64,000 nt of DNA, from positions 253,440,501-253,504,500 of the forward strand of contig NC_134137.1 in NCBI RefSeq assembly GCF_033958435.1. Reading direction: 5' to 3'. Below, piece by piece: positions 10,660-22,770 of this stretch. Origin of the DNA: Carettochelys insculpta. Taxonomy: Eukaryota; Chordata; Testudines; Carettochelyidae. Position 1 is the stretch's first letter, and each line of letters begins with the position of its first letter. The position numbers and the translations under genes are program-made. The notes beneath the pieces are model-generated. The model was not told the origin of the DNA. It saw only the letters and a program-made list of their open reading frames with translations, and made no database searches.

Positions 10660-13600
10660 ATGGGAAATAATATATGGGCAAGATCAGATGTGAAACAATC
10701 GCATATAAAAAAATCCAACGCGTCTGTGAAAGGCGGACATATAAATAGTGGTAGTTTTTTAAAGTGCTTTTACACTAATGCTAGGAGTCTGTCTAATAAG
10801 ATGGGTGAACTGGAGTACCTCATATCAAAGGAGGAAGTTGACATAATAGGCATCACAGAAACATGGTGGAATGAGGACAATCAGTGGGACACTATCATAC
10901 CGGGATATAAATTATATCGGAAAGACAGAACAGGTCGTGCGGGTGGTGGAGTGGTACTATATGTGAAGGATAATATAGAATCAAATGAAGGAAAAATCCT
11001 AAAGGAATCAAAATGTTCCATAGAATCATTATGGATAACAATTCATTCCTCTAATATGAATATGGCATTAGGAATATATTACCGACCACCTAACCAGGAC
11101 AGTGATAGTGATGCTGAAATGTTAAGGGAGATTAGAGGGGCTATCAAAATAAAAAACAGAGTAATAATAGGAGATTTCAATTATCCCCATATTGATTGGG
11201 TACATGTCACCTCAGGACGGGATTCAGAGATTAAATTTCCTGATGCCTTAAATGACTGCTTCTTGGAGCAGCTAGTACAGGAACCCACAAGGGGAGAGTC
11301 AATTCTCGATCTAGTCTTGACTGGAACGCAGGATCTGGTCCAAGAGGTAACTGTTACTGGACCGCTTGGAAATAGTGACCACAATATAATAACTTTTAAT
11401 ATTCCTGTGTTGGGAAGAACACCGCAGCGGTCAAACACTCCGGCATTTAATTTCAAAAAGGGGAATGACACTAAAATGAGGAAGCTAGCTAAACAGAAAC
11501 TAAAAGGTAGAGTAACTAAACTAAAATCCCTGGAAGCTGCATGGAAACTGTTTAAAGACACCATACTAGAGGCCCAACTTAAATGTATACCCCAAATAAA
11601 AAAACACAGTGAGAGACCTAACAAAGAACCATCATGGCTTAACAGCCATGTTAAAAAGGCAGTGAGAGAGAAAAGGGCAGCTTTTAAAAAGTGGAAGTCA
11701 AATCCTAGTGAGGAAAATAGAAAGGAACACAAACACTCCCAAATTAAGTGTCATAGGCTACGTCTACACGTGAAGCCTACATCGAAGTAGCTTATTTCGA
11801 TGTAGCGACATTGAAATAGGCTATTTTGATGAATAACGTCTACACGTCCTCCAGGGCTGGCAACGTCGACGTTCAACATCGACGTTGCGCAGCACCACAT
11901 CGAAATAGGCGCTGCGAGGGAACATCTACATGCCAAAGTAGCACACATCGAAATAAGGGTGCCAGGCACAGCTGCAGACAGGATCACGGGGCAGACTCAA
12001 CAGCAAGCCGCTCCCTTAAAGGGCCCCTCCCAGACACAGTTGCACTAAACAACACAAGATCCACAGAGCCGACAACTGGTTGCAGACCCTGTGCATGCAG
12101 CTTGGATCCCCAGCTGCAGCAGCAGCAGCCAGAAGCCCTGGGCTAAGGGCTGCTGCACACGGTGACCATAGAGCCCCGCAGGGGCTGGAGAGAGAGCGTC
12201 TCTCAACCCCCCAGCTGATGGCCGCCATGGCGGACTCCGCTATTTCGATGTTGCGGGACGCGGATCGGCTACACGTGCCCTACTTCGACGTTCAACTTCG
12301 AAGTAGGGCACTATTCCCATCCCCTCATGGGGTTAGCGGCTTCGACGTCTCACCGCCTAACGTCGATGTTAACATCGAAATAGCGCCCAAAGTGTAGCCG
12401 TGATGGGCGCTATTTCGAAGTTAGTGCCGGTACTTCGAAGTAGCGTGCACGTGTAGACAAGGCTATAATGTAGTAAGAAAAGCCAAAGACGATTTTGAGG
12501 AACAGCTAGCCAAAAATTCAAACAATGATAGTAAAATGTTTTTTAAATACATTAGAAGCAGGAAGCCCGCTAAAAAAGCAGTGGGGCCCTTGGACGATAA
12601 AGATATAAAAGGAGCGATCAAGGAAGACAGTGCCATTGCGGAGCGATTAAATGATTTCTTTGCTTCAGTCTTCATGGCTGAGGATGTTACAGAGGTTCCT
12701 AAATCTGAGCCCGCCTTTTTAGGTGACAAATCTGAGGAACTCTCCCAGATTGAAGTGACATTAGAGGAGGTTTTGGAGTTAACTGATAAGCTGAATAGTA
12801 ACAAGTCTCCAGGACCGGACGGTATTCACCCAAGGGTTCTGAAAGAACTCAAATGTGAAATTGCGGAGTTATTAACAGTGGTTTGCAACCTATCCTTTAA
12901 ATCCACTTCGGTACCCAATGACTGGAAGACGGCCACTATAACGCCAATATTTAAAAAAGGCTCTAGAGGAGACCCTGGCAATTATAGACCGATAAGTCTA
13001 ACATCAGTACCAGGCAAATTAGTAGAAACAATAGTAAAGAATAAAATTGCAAGGCACGTAGAAGAGCACGAATTGTTGGGCAAAAGTCAGCATGGTTTCT
13101 GCAGGGGGAAGTCGTGTCTAACTAATCTATTAGAATTCTTTGAAGGGGTTAATAAACATGCGGACAAGGGGCACCCAGTGGACATAATATACCTACATTT
13201 CCAGAAAGCCTTTGACATGGTCCCACACCAAAGGCTTTTATGTAAATTAGGCGGTCATGGGACAGGAGGAAAGATCCTTTCATGGATCGGGAATTGGTTA
13301 AAAGACAGAAAACAAAGGGTTGGAATAAATGGTAAATTTTCACAATGGAGGGGAGTAACTAGTGGTGTTCCCCAGGGGTCAGTCCTGGGACCGATCCTGT
13401 TCAACTTGTTCATCAATGATCTAGAAAATGAGGTAAGCAGTGAGGTGGCAAAGTTTGCAGATGACACCAAGTTGTTCAGGACAGTCAAAACCAAAAGGGA
13501 TTGTGAAGAACTACAAAAAGATCTCAGCAAACTGAGTGATTGGGCAGCAAAATGGCAAATGAAATTTAACGTGGGTAAGTGTAAGGTAATGCACATTGGA

Positions 13601-14248
13601 AAAAATAACCCGTACAACATGATGGGGTCAAATTTAGCTACGACAGATCAGGAAAGGGATCTTGGAGTTATAGTGGATAGTTCCCTGAAAACATCCATGC
13701 AGTGTGCAGTGGCAGTTAGTAAAGCAAATAGGATGTTAGGAATTATTAAAAAAGGGATAGATAATAAGACAAAAGATATCATACTTCCCCTATATAAAAC
13801 TATGGTACGCCCACATCTTGAGTACTGCGTGCAGGTGTGGTCTCCTCACCTCAAAAAAGATATATTGGCATTAGAAAAGGTTCAGAAAAGGGCGACTAAG
13901 ATGATTAGGGGCTTGGAACGGGTCCCATATGGGGAGAGGCTAGAGAGACTGGGACTTTTCAGTTTGGAAAAGAGGCGATTGAGGGGCGATATGATAGAGG
14001 TATATAAAATCATGAATGGTGTGGAGAAAGTGAATATAGAAAAATTATTTACCTTTTCCCATAATACAAGAACTAGGGGACACCAAATGAAATTGATGGG
14101 TAGTAGGTTCAAAAATAATAAAAGGAAATTTTTCTTCACACAGCGCACAGTCAACCTGTGGAACTCCTTGCCCGAGGAGGCTGTGAAGGCCAGGACTCTA
14201 TTAGGGTTTAAAAAAGAGCTCGATAAATTTTGCAGGTTAGGTCCATAA
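10660..14248 (+). pseudogene. CR1 ORF2 endonuclease/reverse transcriptase, split by a MITE
   Basis: ORF2 is the enzyme of CR1 retrotransposition: an APE-type endonuclease nicks the target and the RT copies element RNA. The N-terminal piece (10660-11755) has all expected endonuclease signatures: YTNARSL, GITETWW, GIYYRPP, GDFNYPHIDW and GNSDHN. The C-terminal piece (from 12468) has the RT core: [21 protein letters not shown] (motif A), [11 protein letters not shown] and FADDTKLF (motif C), then the CR1 C-terminal region through [11 protein letters not shown]. Excluding the MITE and one copy of its ATA duplication, the frame runs through without a stop. The motif A position is His (codon CAT at 13196-13198) where CR1 enzymes have the catalytic Asp; the CR1 at 61-63 kb has YLDF there. 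The RT would therefore be dead even without the insertion. The true start may lie upstream of the first ATG. Confidence 0.88.
11756..12464 (-). mobile_element. 709-bp TIR element (MITE family I), copy 2, inside CR1 ORF2
   Basis: Homologous over its whole length to 579-1289 but inverted. The termini are GGCTACGTCTACAC and, reverse complemented, AGCCTTGTCTACAC. ATA lies on both sides (11753-11755 and 12465-12467). Because the host is a reading frame, the 3-bp duplication can be checked: removing 712 bp restores continuous CR1 coding with the pattern KC-x2-V-V/I-R also seen in the CR1 near 63.1 kb. The arms carry the same TTCGAA- and ATCGAAAT-type palindromes and the same GC-rich centre. It inserted after the CR1 did. 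Confidence 0.88.
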
Positions 14249-14450
14249 ATGGCTATTAGCCAGGGATAAAGTATGGTGCCCTAGCCTTCAGTACAAGGGC
14301 AGGAGATGGATGGCAGGAGATAAACCACTTGATCATTGTCTTCTGTTCTCCTTCTCTGGGGCACCTGGCATTGACCACTGTCGGCAGACAGGATACTGGG
14401 CTGGATGGACCTTTGGTCTGACCCAGTATGGGCATTCTTATGTTCTTATG

Positions 14451-14693
14451 TTGTTATTCCCAATAGGACACAGCAGGTGGACACTAAAGGGCCTTCCAAA
14501 TTTTATAAAGTTTATTTTTTGTCCTAGGATGCATTTCATGGGTGCCTGCACATCAAATATAGGTTTTTAGGTGGGAAAACATTGTATAATTCTTGGTACA
14601 ATGTGATATAAAGAAGGAATTTCAGCATCCCATTCCATATCTGATGATAGCTCATATCAGTTATTCCTAGATCAGATATTTTACACCATGTTT
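14451..14693. other. Unassigned DNA after the CR1
   Basis: No recognised feature between the CR1 3' end and the next small element. Confidence 0.4.
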
Positions 14694-14889
14694 CAGTGGT
14701 CCCTGCAAGGTGAGCACTTGGGAAGCCTCCTAGGAGAGATTCAGGTGCCGCCCAACTGATTAGCAGAGCGCTCCCTGCCACCCACAGTGGGCAGCCTGTG
14801 TTTCTATTGGTGAGGCACATCCCCACATATCTTGGAACACATAACAACATTTATTCTGCTCATGGATGGAAAAATTAGAGGGAACACTG
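14694..14889. mobile_element. Short hAT-like MITE
   Basis: The left end CAGTGGTCCCTGCAAG and right end, reverse complemented, CAGTGTTCCCTCTAAT form short inverted repeats of a type common in reptile genomes. The candidate 8-bp flanks (CCATGTTT and GCTCATTT) match poorly, so the exact ends are uncertain. Confidence 0.5.
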
Positions 14890-16059
14890 GCTCATTTCTA
14901 TATTAAATTACAATCTTTCAAATCAGGACCAAATCCTGCAGACCTCACCCAAGCAAAATTTAAGCCAATAATAGTTCTGTCTGAGTAAGAAGTAAGGAAG
15001 AATCACAGGAAATGTACAATAGGCAGGAACAGTAACAACTCCCATTTATTAAGATTCCCAGCATAGCCATTTATAAAACTCTACATTCAGTTGCTTATAA
15101 TTTTGTCATACATTAACCAGTCTGAGGGAAAGGAAGAGAGACTTTTCCATCTGCTTCATGCTGAATGGGTTTTTTTGCAAAATTTCTGCCATAATGATTG
15201 AGCCCTTTTTGAGGGTTAGACTGGGAAAAAATATTCTAAGTTAAAACACTCCTGAGATAATTTCTCTAAGAAGCTGTATTGCCTGATTCTTTGGTGAATA
15301 AACTTGAAATGTGGCAACGGGAGAAGAGAGTGGACTTGTTTTGTTTTGTTCTGTTTTTAAATCAGGGATGTGTCTTTTATAGTTTCCATGAAAATCCACC
15401 AAAATTTGTGAAAGTTATAAGCCTCTGAAATAAATCACAGTTTGTACCTGCACAGGCAACCTTATTTTTCGTATTTTTGAACTTATGAAAGCTTCATTGT
15501 ATAACCTTCTAATGTTCTCTTAAAACATCTTTTTGTGTGCAATACAAAGATAAGTGCTGTAGCACGACTATATGGTTTGTCTCCTATATATGAATTCAAA
15601 CAGGTAGAACTGTACAAGAGACTATGTCACTGACCTCTAGAAATGATATAAACAGCTTGTTAGACAAAACAAAATGCAAACAGCAAGCCAATTATCCACA
15701 CAACCTTAGATACAGTATTTGAACTAGGCCTCAGTTTAGGAATTACTATTCTATCCCCCTTAGATAGCTAAAATGTTCCTTATTATCATGATACGTGAGC
15801 ACCTCACCATCTTTTTTTGTGTTATACAAACACACATACACCCTGTTAGTTAAGGAAGTACACCTACCCCTTTTTTACAGCCAGGAAACTAAGCCACAGA
15901 CCAAGGTTATGGCTGTACTACAAGTGCCACAGCTACCCTATTGCAATGTAGATCTTGCTATAGTGACTGAAAGGATTTGTCTGACGCTGTGATAAATCAG
16001 TTGCTTGAAAACTGTTAGCTACATCAACAGAAGAATTCTTCCCTCAACTTAGCAGTAGA
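14890..16059. other. Mostly unassigned AT-rich DNA
   Basis: About 14925-15000 (CAGGACCAAATCCTGCAG onwards) resembles one arm of an old palindromic repeat. The rest shows no gene or repeat that I recognise. Confidence 0.4.
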
Positions 16060-16165
16060 TTGGGCCTGAATCACCCACCAGGAATAAACAAACTACAGTG
16101 GATCAGGGAATTAAACCCCAATCTCACACATCCCAGGCTATTACTTCGACCACTGGACTATCTTT
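16060..16165 (-). repeat. tRNA-like SINE relic
   Basis: Read on the minus strand it contains a B-box-like GGTTTAATTCCC and an upstream segment with AGTGGTCGAAGTAA, a tRNA-like A/B-box arrangement. It is too diverged to fold as a real tRNA and most likely a SINE head. Confidence 0.4.
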
Positions 16166-16794
16166 TCTTTCATTCAAGTGTTAGCATTCCAAAAATGGGT
16201 TATTCACAAAGCAGGAAAGGCTTTGTTGTTATAGAAGTCTTACCTGCTGGGCCTTCCACTTTAAACACCACCACTCCTTCTGTCCCTTATATTCTCTCTG
16301 GTTTGCAAAACTAGAAACAACAGCAAGACCAACAACAAAAAGGAAAATATATTGAATTACAATTGTGTCATGAAAACAAGGCAATTCTCTGCCTGCTTGT
16401 AGATCTCCGTGTTTTAAAGAAAATAGCATGGAAAAGTTCCTTGCCAACACTATTGCTCCCACCATTGCTACAGTAAGGAACTTTGCTAGCAGTAGCCACA
16501 CAAGGAACTTATTTCTGCAAAAGTCAAGTATATGCAAGATGTCAGAGCTGAAGGTTCTGTAAGATGGGAAGAGTGTTATGATCTGAGAGACAGGAGAAAA
16601 TAGAGAAAAAAAACCCACACACTGACTCTGGAAAACATCATACTTTCCATATTGCAAATCAGTCATATGGGATCTCTGTGTATGTGGAGTCTGATCCAAA
16701 TCCCAAGAAAGTGAATGGGGTTCCTTCCATTCACTTTAACAGAAGGTAGATCAGGTCATTAATTAAGTTATATCTAAGGATGAAATGTATAACA
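16166..16794. other. Unassigned DNA
   Basis: A 156-codon open frame on the minus strand (16229-16699) has no recognisable domain and low-complexity hydrophobic stretches; it is treated as chance. No repeat was recognised. Confidence 0.4.
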
Positions 16795-16796
16795 TA

Positions 16797-17274
16797 CAGC
16801 AAGCCCATAACTTACACATAGGTTACATTCCCAGGCAACTGCGTGTAAGTCAAATTTCTCACACTTCAGGGGATGAGGGAAACTCCCTGGCACTGGTGGG
16901 GACCTGTGAACCCGGTTGCAGCCTGGCTCCTGGCTCCTGGGACTGGTGGGGAGCTGAGAACCAAATGGCAGCTTGGCTCCCGGCTCTCCTCCTTGTGGGA
17001 GCCGGTAAACTGTCCAGCACTACTGTGCTGATCAGTTTCCTGGCTCCCACAAGGAGGGGAACCTGGAGCCACATGGTTCCGGGCTCCCCACCACTCCTGG
17101 AAGCCAGGAAACTGACCTGTGCAGCAGCACTGGTCAGTTTCCTAGCTCCCACAAGCATAGGGGAGTTGAGAACCAGGCTGCCACCTGGTTCCCAGCTCCC
17201 TGCCACTCATGATTTCAACTCGTGTTAATCCAAGTAACATGCAAGTTGAAATCATGTAAATAGGGGCTTTACTG
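16797..17274. mobile_element. Tc1/mariner (pogo-like) MITE with GC-rich duplicated interior
   Basis: TA lies directly outside both ends (16795-16796 and 17275-17276), and the termini CAGCAAGCCC and, reverse complemented, CAGTAAAGCCCC are inverted repeats. The interior (about 16900-17205) repeats blocks such as CTGGCTCC, GGGAGCTGAGAACCA and TCAGTTTCCT in both orientations. This produces mirror-image open frames on the two strands that are not genes. No transposase is present. Confidence 0.6.
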
Positions 17275-17966
17275 TACACGAGATCTTTAATGCAAATAGG
17301 AGGGGAGAATATTACACTAAGAATGTTCCAGGTAGAAATTAAGGAAAGGAAAAACAGTGAGTAGGACTTTAATTCATTAGGGTGCATCAGCATATGTGGA
17401 ATTTCAAACAGTCTGTCCTCACTGGTGCATAGCTACAGATGCACATGGGAGCCTTGATGAATCATGATCTAAAGGGAAAAAAATGGACCTGATACAAACA
17501 TCACCTGGAACTAATTGAAAAACTCATTAATTTCAATGGGCTTTGGACTACACTCAAAGAAGGAAGGGAGAGTGGTACAGCAGGATGAAGAAAAAAAGAA
17601 AGAATGAATGAATAAGCCCAAGAAACTAGAAGCAAAAGGCCAGATTCTGCTCTTAGACTGATGTAAGTACAGAATTACTCTATTGAAGTTAAGGGAATAA
17701 TTCTGGATTTATTTCAGAGTAACTAAGAATAGAATCAAAGGGGACCAAGTACCTTCAGAGAGAAACCAAGCAGTTCCAACACTGGGAGGCAGTCAGATTC
17801 TACAATGTTGCGGGCTATGCAAGTAGAATGACTGAATGATTGGACAGTTAGTCAGAGGTATATCCACTAGTGGGAGAGAGCATGGAGCTTTAAATCAAGA
17901 CTATTAATTCACTATCTACTATATATTTTAGAGAATTTGTCTGTTTGACCAAGAACTCTCCGAAAT
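17275..17966. other. Unassigned DNA including one short palindromic repeat
   Basis: 17640-17745 starts GGCCAGATTCTGCTCTTAGA, has ATTGAAGTTAAGG in its centre and mirrors itself weakly. This matches a reptilian palindromic repeat type also seen at 30005-30130, 41800-41935 and 46568-46690. The remainder is unassigned. Confidence 0.4.
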
Positions 17967-18230
17967 GGTAAGAGCTAGAACCACCAAATTTGGTACACAG
18001 CTTCCTCTTACCATAACTGTAAGCAACATTTAAAAAAAAAAAGTTTTGGTTGTGCCAGGAAAACAGGATGCGCCTGAAATGGGATTGCTTCTTGTCAAAG
18101 CAAACAGGTAAGGGACAGAATCACCAAACTAAGCACAGTCCTCAAAACTGACTGTGAATGTTGACAGACCCTGAACCAAGATGAGACAAAAAAATAGGAT
18201 GAACCTGGAATAGGATTGTTTCACAGTAAA
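17967..18230 (+). repeat. Two diverged tandem units of about 135 bp
   Basis: GGTAAGAGCTAGAACCACC at 17967 recurs as GGTAAGGGACAGAATCACC at 18107. AGGATGCGCCTGAAATGGG at 18065 recurs as AGGATGAACCTGGAATAGG at 18196. The spacing is 131-140 bp. The unit is a repeat of unknown class. Confidence 0.6.
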
Positions 18231-19195
18231 CTTTACAGAAAGAGGCAAAACAGAGAAATGTGGAGTAGTGATCTGTTTTGGCACAGCTAAATCAATGTTT
18301 AAGTTTGAAAATGAGACAAAAATCTTATTGTAAATCAAAATGACTAAATCCTTTTTCTGTTAAAACAGCAAACGATAGGAGTTTATAAGGATGAAGAAAA
18401 TAATACATTTGATCGAATTCCCATTTTAAAAAATGTACTAAAAAGTTAAATGGAAATTTCAGCAATCTCTTTTAAAGGAATCTGAAATAAAGATTAACTT
18501 CATAAAATAACACTGTATTTTTGAAAAATACAGTCAATTAAATAAAGCATGTACATTTTCATTTTATTGAAAAGAACGCTTTAATTGAGTTAAGGACCCA
18601 AGGAATGCTAGGTAAATCTGCTAGTTGTTTGTATTTTCTGAACAGAATTATTTACAAAATACAGGTTTTTCTTAACATCAGTAATAAAAATTGTTGCCTA
18701 AGAATGCCCAAATTAGAATAATATTTCTTGAAAGTCTTAAAAACACCACTGACCTCATGTCTTTCATAATCTTTTACAGACTTATTTTCTTCTCTTTCCC
18801 TGTTTGAGACTTACAGACTGATTTGAAACCATAAAAGGGTTAAACCCCAAGACATTTATACCAAAATACATGTGCTGTTTTTCTTGGATGAACAATTGAC
18901 GCTTTCTTTACACTTCACTGGTAAGCACATCATGAGTTTTGTATATGACAGTGTGAAAGTACCAGTTTCTTTTCAAAAGAGTTTCATGCTTTCATAAACA
19001 GAGACTAACTTTTTTTAGAAGTACTTTCGTTATGGTCACTATTAATGTCACATTCCCCAAGTTTCAGATAAAAAAATGGACCAAAATTAAAGCTCCATAT
19101 TTGCCTAATCTTTACTATATTTGATTTTTTGGTGCAGTTTTCACACTACACTTAAGTCTTAAACTCTAGAATTTTTGGACTACTTATAAAATACT
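18231..19195. other. AT-rich unassigned DNA
   Basis: Strongly AT-rich with no recognised element, frame or tandem repeat. Confidence 0.4.
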
Positions 19196-19479
19196 GGTTA
19201 TACGTCTAAAAACTAGGATTCTCTAGTCCAGCAGCACCACTTGCAGGGCATTTTTCTCTAATACTGCACCAGCAAAAAGCCCCAAAATACAATGGGGATG
19301 AAGGAACTCTGGGATAGGTGCCCACAATTCACTGCTGTAACAGTAAAACTTCGGTGATTTAGAGGTGATGGACAAAGTCTACTTTGTGACTAAGGTGTTG
19401 ATACTCAAACTTTATAAAATCTATTGTTACAAAGTTGACTTTAATATATTTAACTTTATTTCATAGTGTAGACATAGCC
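19196..19479. mobile_element. Old MITE of the GTCTACAC group
   Basis: The right end GTGTAGACATAGCC is a clear terminus of the group. The left end GGTTATACGTCTAAAAACTAG is a degraded partner. The interior has AACTCTGGGATAGG and CACTGCTGTAACAGT. No target duplication could be confirmed. Confidence 0.5.
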
Positions 19480-20786
19480 TTACTCCGAAATTCCTACCAT
19501 CTTTGGGACTTAAAAAAGCTTAGATATGGATGCACAAACTATACTTACATGATGAAACAGCAGCACTTGCAAATCCAGGTGTGCAGAAACCATGCCTCAG
19601 GCCCCTAAAAACCACGAGATTGTCTTAAAAATTATGAAATTACATATTATATAACTATATATAAGTTTGGGGCTCTTTCTTATTGACCTTTTGGTCTCTT
19701 TAGGTTTTTCTTTACAATCAAGAGAGCTAGATACTTACTTTTAAAATATAAATTGAACTTGGCATACTATCATATGATTCCAGTAGTCTGGACCTTGTGC
19801 AAAGCCAGACATCCAAAAGTAAGCATGCAAAAATAGACATCCAATAGTAAGCACAGTAAAACTTAGAAGCACAATGTCTGACATTCATTTTTAGAAGCAA
19901 TGTGAAGTTACTTCTGAAAATCTGGCCTTTTCTTTCCTCGCCTGACAATGGCCTCACATTTGAGGAAGATTTTATATGTGCAGAAATGATTTTTTGCATC
20001 TGAGCCAGGCTTATCATTGTAAAGTCACCAAATACTGAAATACCAGGGGATAAACTTAACTTTTGGGTGGCATATACATTATCTTTGTAATAGGTCTATT
20101 TTGTAATTTGAACTCTGTCTCACAGGCACAGGATCTGGGGTGGCCCACTTTTTAACAAAAGGAACATAAGGGCATAATTTGTGTTCCCTGCAGACTTTTA
20201 TACCTAGCAGAAAAATAGATTCTGCCAAGGATGGGCTGCAATTATGCCATTCATGCACTAGGGGCCACTGTGGTGCCAGAAGAGAGGGCAGCTGACTCAC
20301 CAGAAGGCTTTGCCTTGCCCTACTGGTCTGTATAAAGATTCCAATACATTTGCCCTGCCTTGAAATGGGAGAGGCGTGCATACACAAAAATGAGTGAGGG
20401 CATAAATAATTTTTAGTTTATCCTAACAAGTTTAGGAGTGTAAACTCAGTTAAAATAATTGCTCCCCCTCATAAAAATTGTTATTCTAATTATGTGGATC
20501 TGTGCCTGCCAAAGAGAGTAGAAAATGTCATAATCATAGGCTCTTTTATGATATTTTGGTACTTCTGCTTCTGATCCAGTCTGGTATCAAGAAGAGGAAA
20601 AATGAGAGAAGATGAAACCAATAGCTGAAAATGAAAAATGATTTATATTTAAACACTGAGAAAGGTTTAGTTTTGGATGGAGATTCAATGACAATGGCAG
20701 ACTGTTAAGTCTTTATTTTACCACAACCAAATTGCACTCTCCTAGTTCTGTCTTTCTGTCCAAGCCTCTCAAATTGTTAATTTCAG
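19480..20786. other. Unassigned DNA
   Basis: 19605-19700 (CACGAGATTGTCTTAAAAATT) weakly resembles 27710-27765 (CATGAGATTGGCTTAAAAAAA), suggesting two copies of a diverged repeat of unknown class. Nothing else was recognised. Confidence 0.35.
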
Positions 20787-20908
20787 AGGGTAGTTGTGTT
20801 CGTCTGTAGCTCCACAAAATCCAAGAAATCCTGTAGCACCTTAGAGACTAAAAAGACTTTGTCATTAGGCAATGAGCTTTTGTGGGCAAGACCCACTTCT
20901 TCATATTT
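20787..20908 (+). repeat. Half copy of the foldback repeat family
   Basis: It begins CAGAGGGTAGTTGTGTTCGTC (family head), followed by GTAGCACCTTAGAGACTAA and GAGCTTTTGTGGGCAAGACC, then CACTTCTTCA. Only one arm is present, unlike 22905-23195. A diverged hAT-like fragment follows at about 20943-21010 (GGGGTGAGCAAAGTGGGG). Confidence 0.6.
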
Positions 20909-21181
20909 CTAAAATCTTACCAACAAAATCTCATTACTTAATAAAGGGGTGAGCAAAGTGGGGGGTGAGCCCCCTTGGCAGGGGGCATGAAATTTTGTAA
21001 GAGTTGCAGTCAATCATCCGTTGGGTCTCAGGCTCATCCAACTCAATAAATATGTTGAAATATGTTACTGTTTTTATATGCCGATCACTAAAGAATTTAC
21101 ATTCTATGTACTTATTTTCTTACATGGTTTTTTTTGTATGAACATAATCAACATTTCTGTTAGTTTGAATTATATTAGGCA

Positions 21182-21205
21182 TGTGTGTGTGTGTGTGTGT
21201 GTGTG
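21182..21205. repeat. (TG)n microsatellite
   Basis: About twelve uninterrupted TG units. Confidence 0.95.
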
Positions 21206-22359
21206 AAATATCCAATTGTTTAGGAACCAAAGTCACCCTTGGATAAAGACATATGTGCTTGCACTTATGAACTGTTTCATGGAGGAAATGAAAAAGACTA
21301 CATGACACAATATAATGCAACTAAATCCTTTTCGAAAGCCAAGAGTTTCTCTCATGTGTGTACTTCTGAACAGCCTGGTGTTTTGATTCAGAGGGGCCCG
21401 AATCAAAACCCCAGATATGAGTAGCCCCAAATTTTAAGGAAGTCCACCTCTCCTTAGTGAACTAAATCAAAATCCCAAATTTAAATCCACATCTAACAAT
21501 GCTGCGAATCCCAAGACAGATCTTGATCTGAAACTACTCCCACCAACTTTAGTTAAACTGGGGGAAAAAAGCAACACAAACCAAAATATGACAGTGTCCA
21601 CACTGGTGTTTGTAGCGGCTGTTTAACTAAATTAGTTCAGACTCAACCATTGGAGTGGGCAACTTTCTGGTATTAGCCCAACATAGAGAACAAACAATGC
21701 TAAACCAGGTAGGGTGCAAGATTCTTCACCAATCTTTGAGTGGGATTATGAATAATCCTACACAGTAACATTAGCTAGAGACTGAATCCAAGCGTAATCA
21801 ATCATGGGAATTTTGGTGCTGACTTCTTGTTCAGCATAGTTTAAAAGCAAGTAGCAACTATAAAATTCAGATTCTGAACAAATTTCACCCAATGATCTAC
21901 AGCAGTGGGAAGATTACAAGGAGATACAAGCAAGATTTGGAGGGTTGGGAGGAATTATGGTTTCAATAAGAAATGATTAGAAACGGTGTGTTTTCATCAC
22001 ATGGTTTTGATTCAATGCAAAACATCTCAGGAGGAGCAAACCCTTGCAAACCACTATAAAAAGCACAGTCTACTTACACACAGCCAGAGTGAGAATTGAA
22101 ACTTGTGTTTTGCTGTGCTCTATTTATAATTTTGAATACAGACAAAGGGCCTGATCTGGACAGTTGCAGAGAACGCACAACACTTAATTTCACTGCATGC
22201 TTGTTTTTTTAGGACTACATGAGAACACATTACACAATAGTGAATTACTTTAAGGAAAAAAAACTGTATGTGACAGTTTTATACACACACACGGTCTGAT
22301 TTTACTCCTTCTAATTGGAACCCATATTATTTCACTCTCTAAATACATGCTGCTTCTAA
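21206..22359. other. Unassigned DNA
   Basis: No gene or repeat was recognised in this stretch. Confidence 0.4.
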
Positions 22360-22770
22360 GGACCACAGGGTTGGTGAGGCACCACACCATCACCTAACTT
22401 GAACAAGGGGTCAGCACCACAAGTCCACTGGCCAAGGACAACATAAGTACTCCTCTCTAGGCCTTGCAGGCCCTGCTGGCTCTGTACAGGTCAGCAGTTG
22501 GCATGCCCAACCTTGAAGTCCTCCAAGCATCTCCTGGACTGTCCATCCTACTGGATGGTGACTATATTCATAGATACACGTCTTCCAAAGAGGCAGTCCA
22601 CCCTATCTTACTAGTTCCATCTCAGACTACCGTTCTGCTGAACAGAGAAATACTGACAGTAAAACCAAGGATTACATTTATTTAACAAAGCACAATGATG
22701 CAAGGAATAGCAAGCAGATGTATTCGTGACAAATGGATACATATAAAAATAAATCAAAACACATATTCGA

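Larger units (their letters stand above)
9113..14450 (+). mobile_element. Near full-length CR1 LINE (turtle type), interrupted by a MITE
   Basis: Order of parts: 5' untranslated region with a duplicated block (about 9115-9180 and 9457-9522), ORF1 (9626-10549, one internal stop), a 110-bp spacer, ORF2 (10660-14248, split by a 709-bp MITE), about 200 bp of 3' untranslated region, and a terminal TTCTTATGTTCTTATG at 14434-14450. Without the MITE the element is about 4.6 kb, close to a complete CR1, whereas most CR1 copies are strongly 5'-truncated. Both ORFs are in the order known for turtle CR1. The copy is inactive as it stands (ORF1 stop, MITE, changed RT catalytic residue), but the low number of lesions suggests a fairly recent insertion. 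Confidence 0.85.

Noticed and set aside
16229..16699. 156-codon minus-strand frame
   Set aside because: No recognisable domain, composition typical of AT-rich noncoding DNA, no splice or promoter context.
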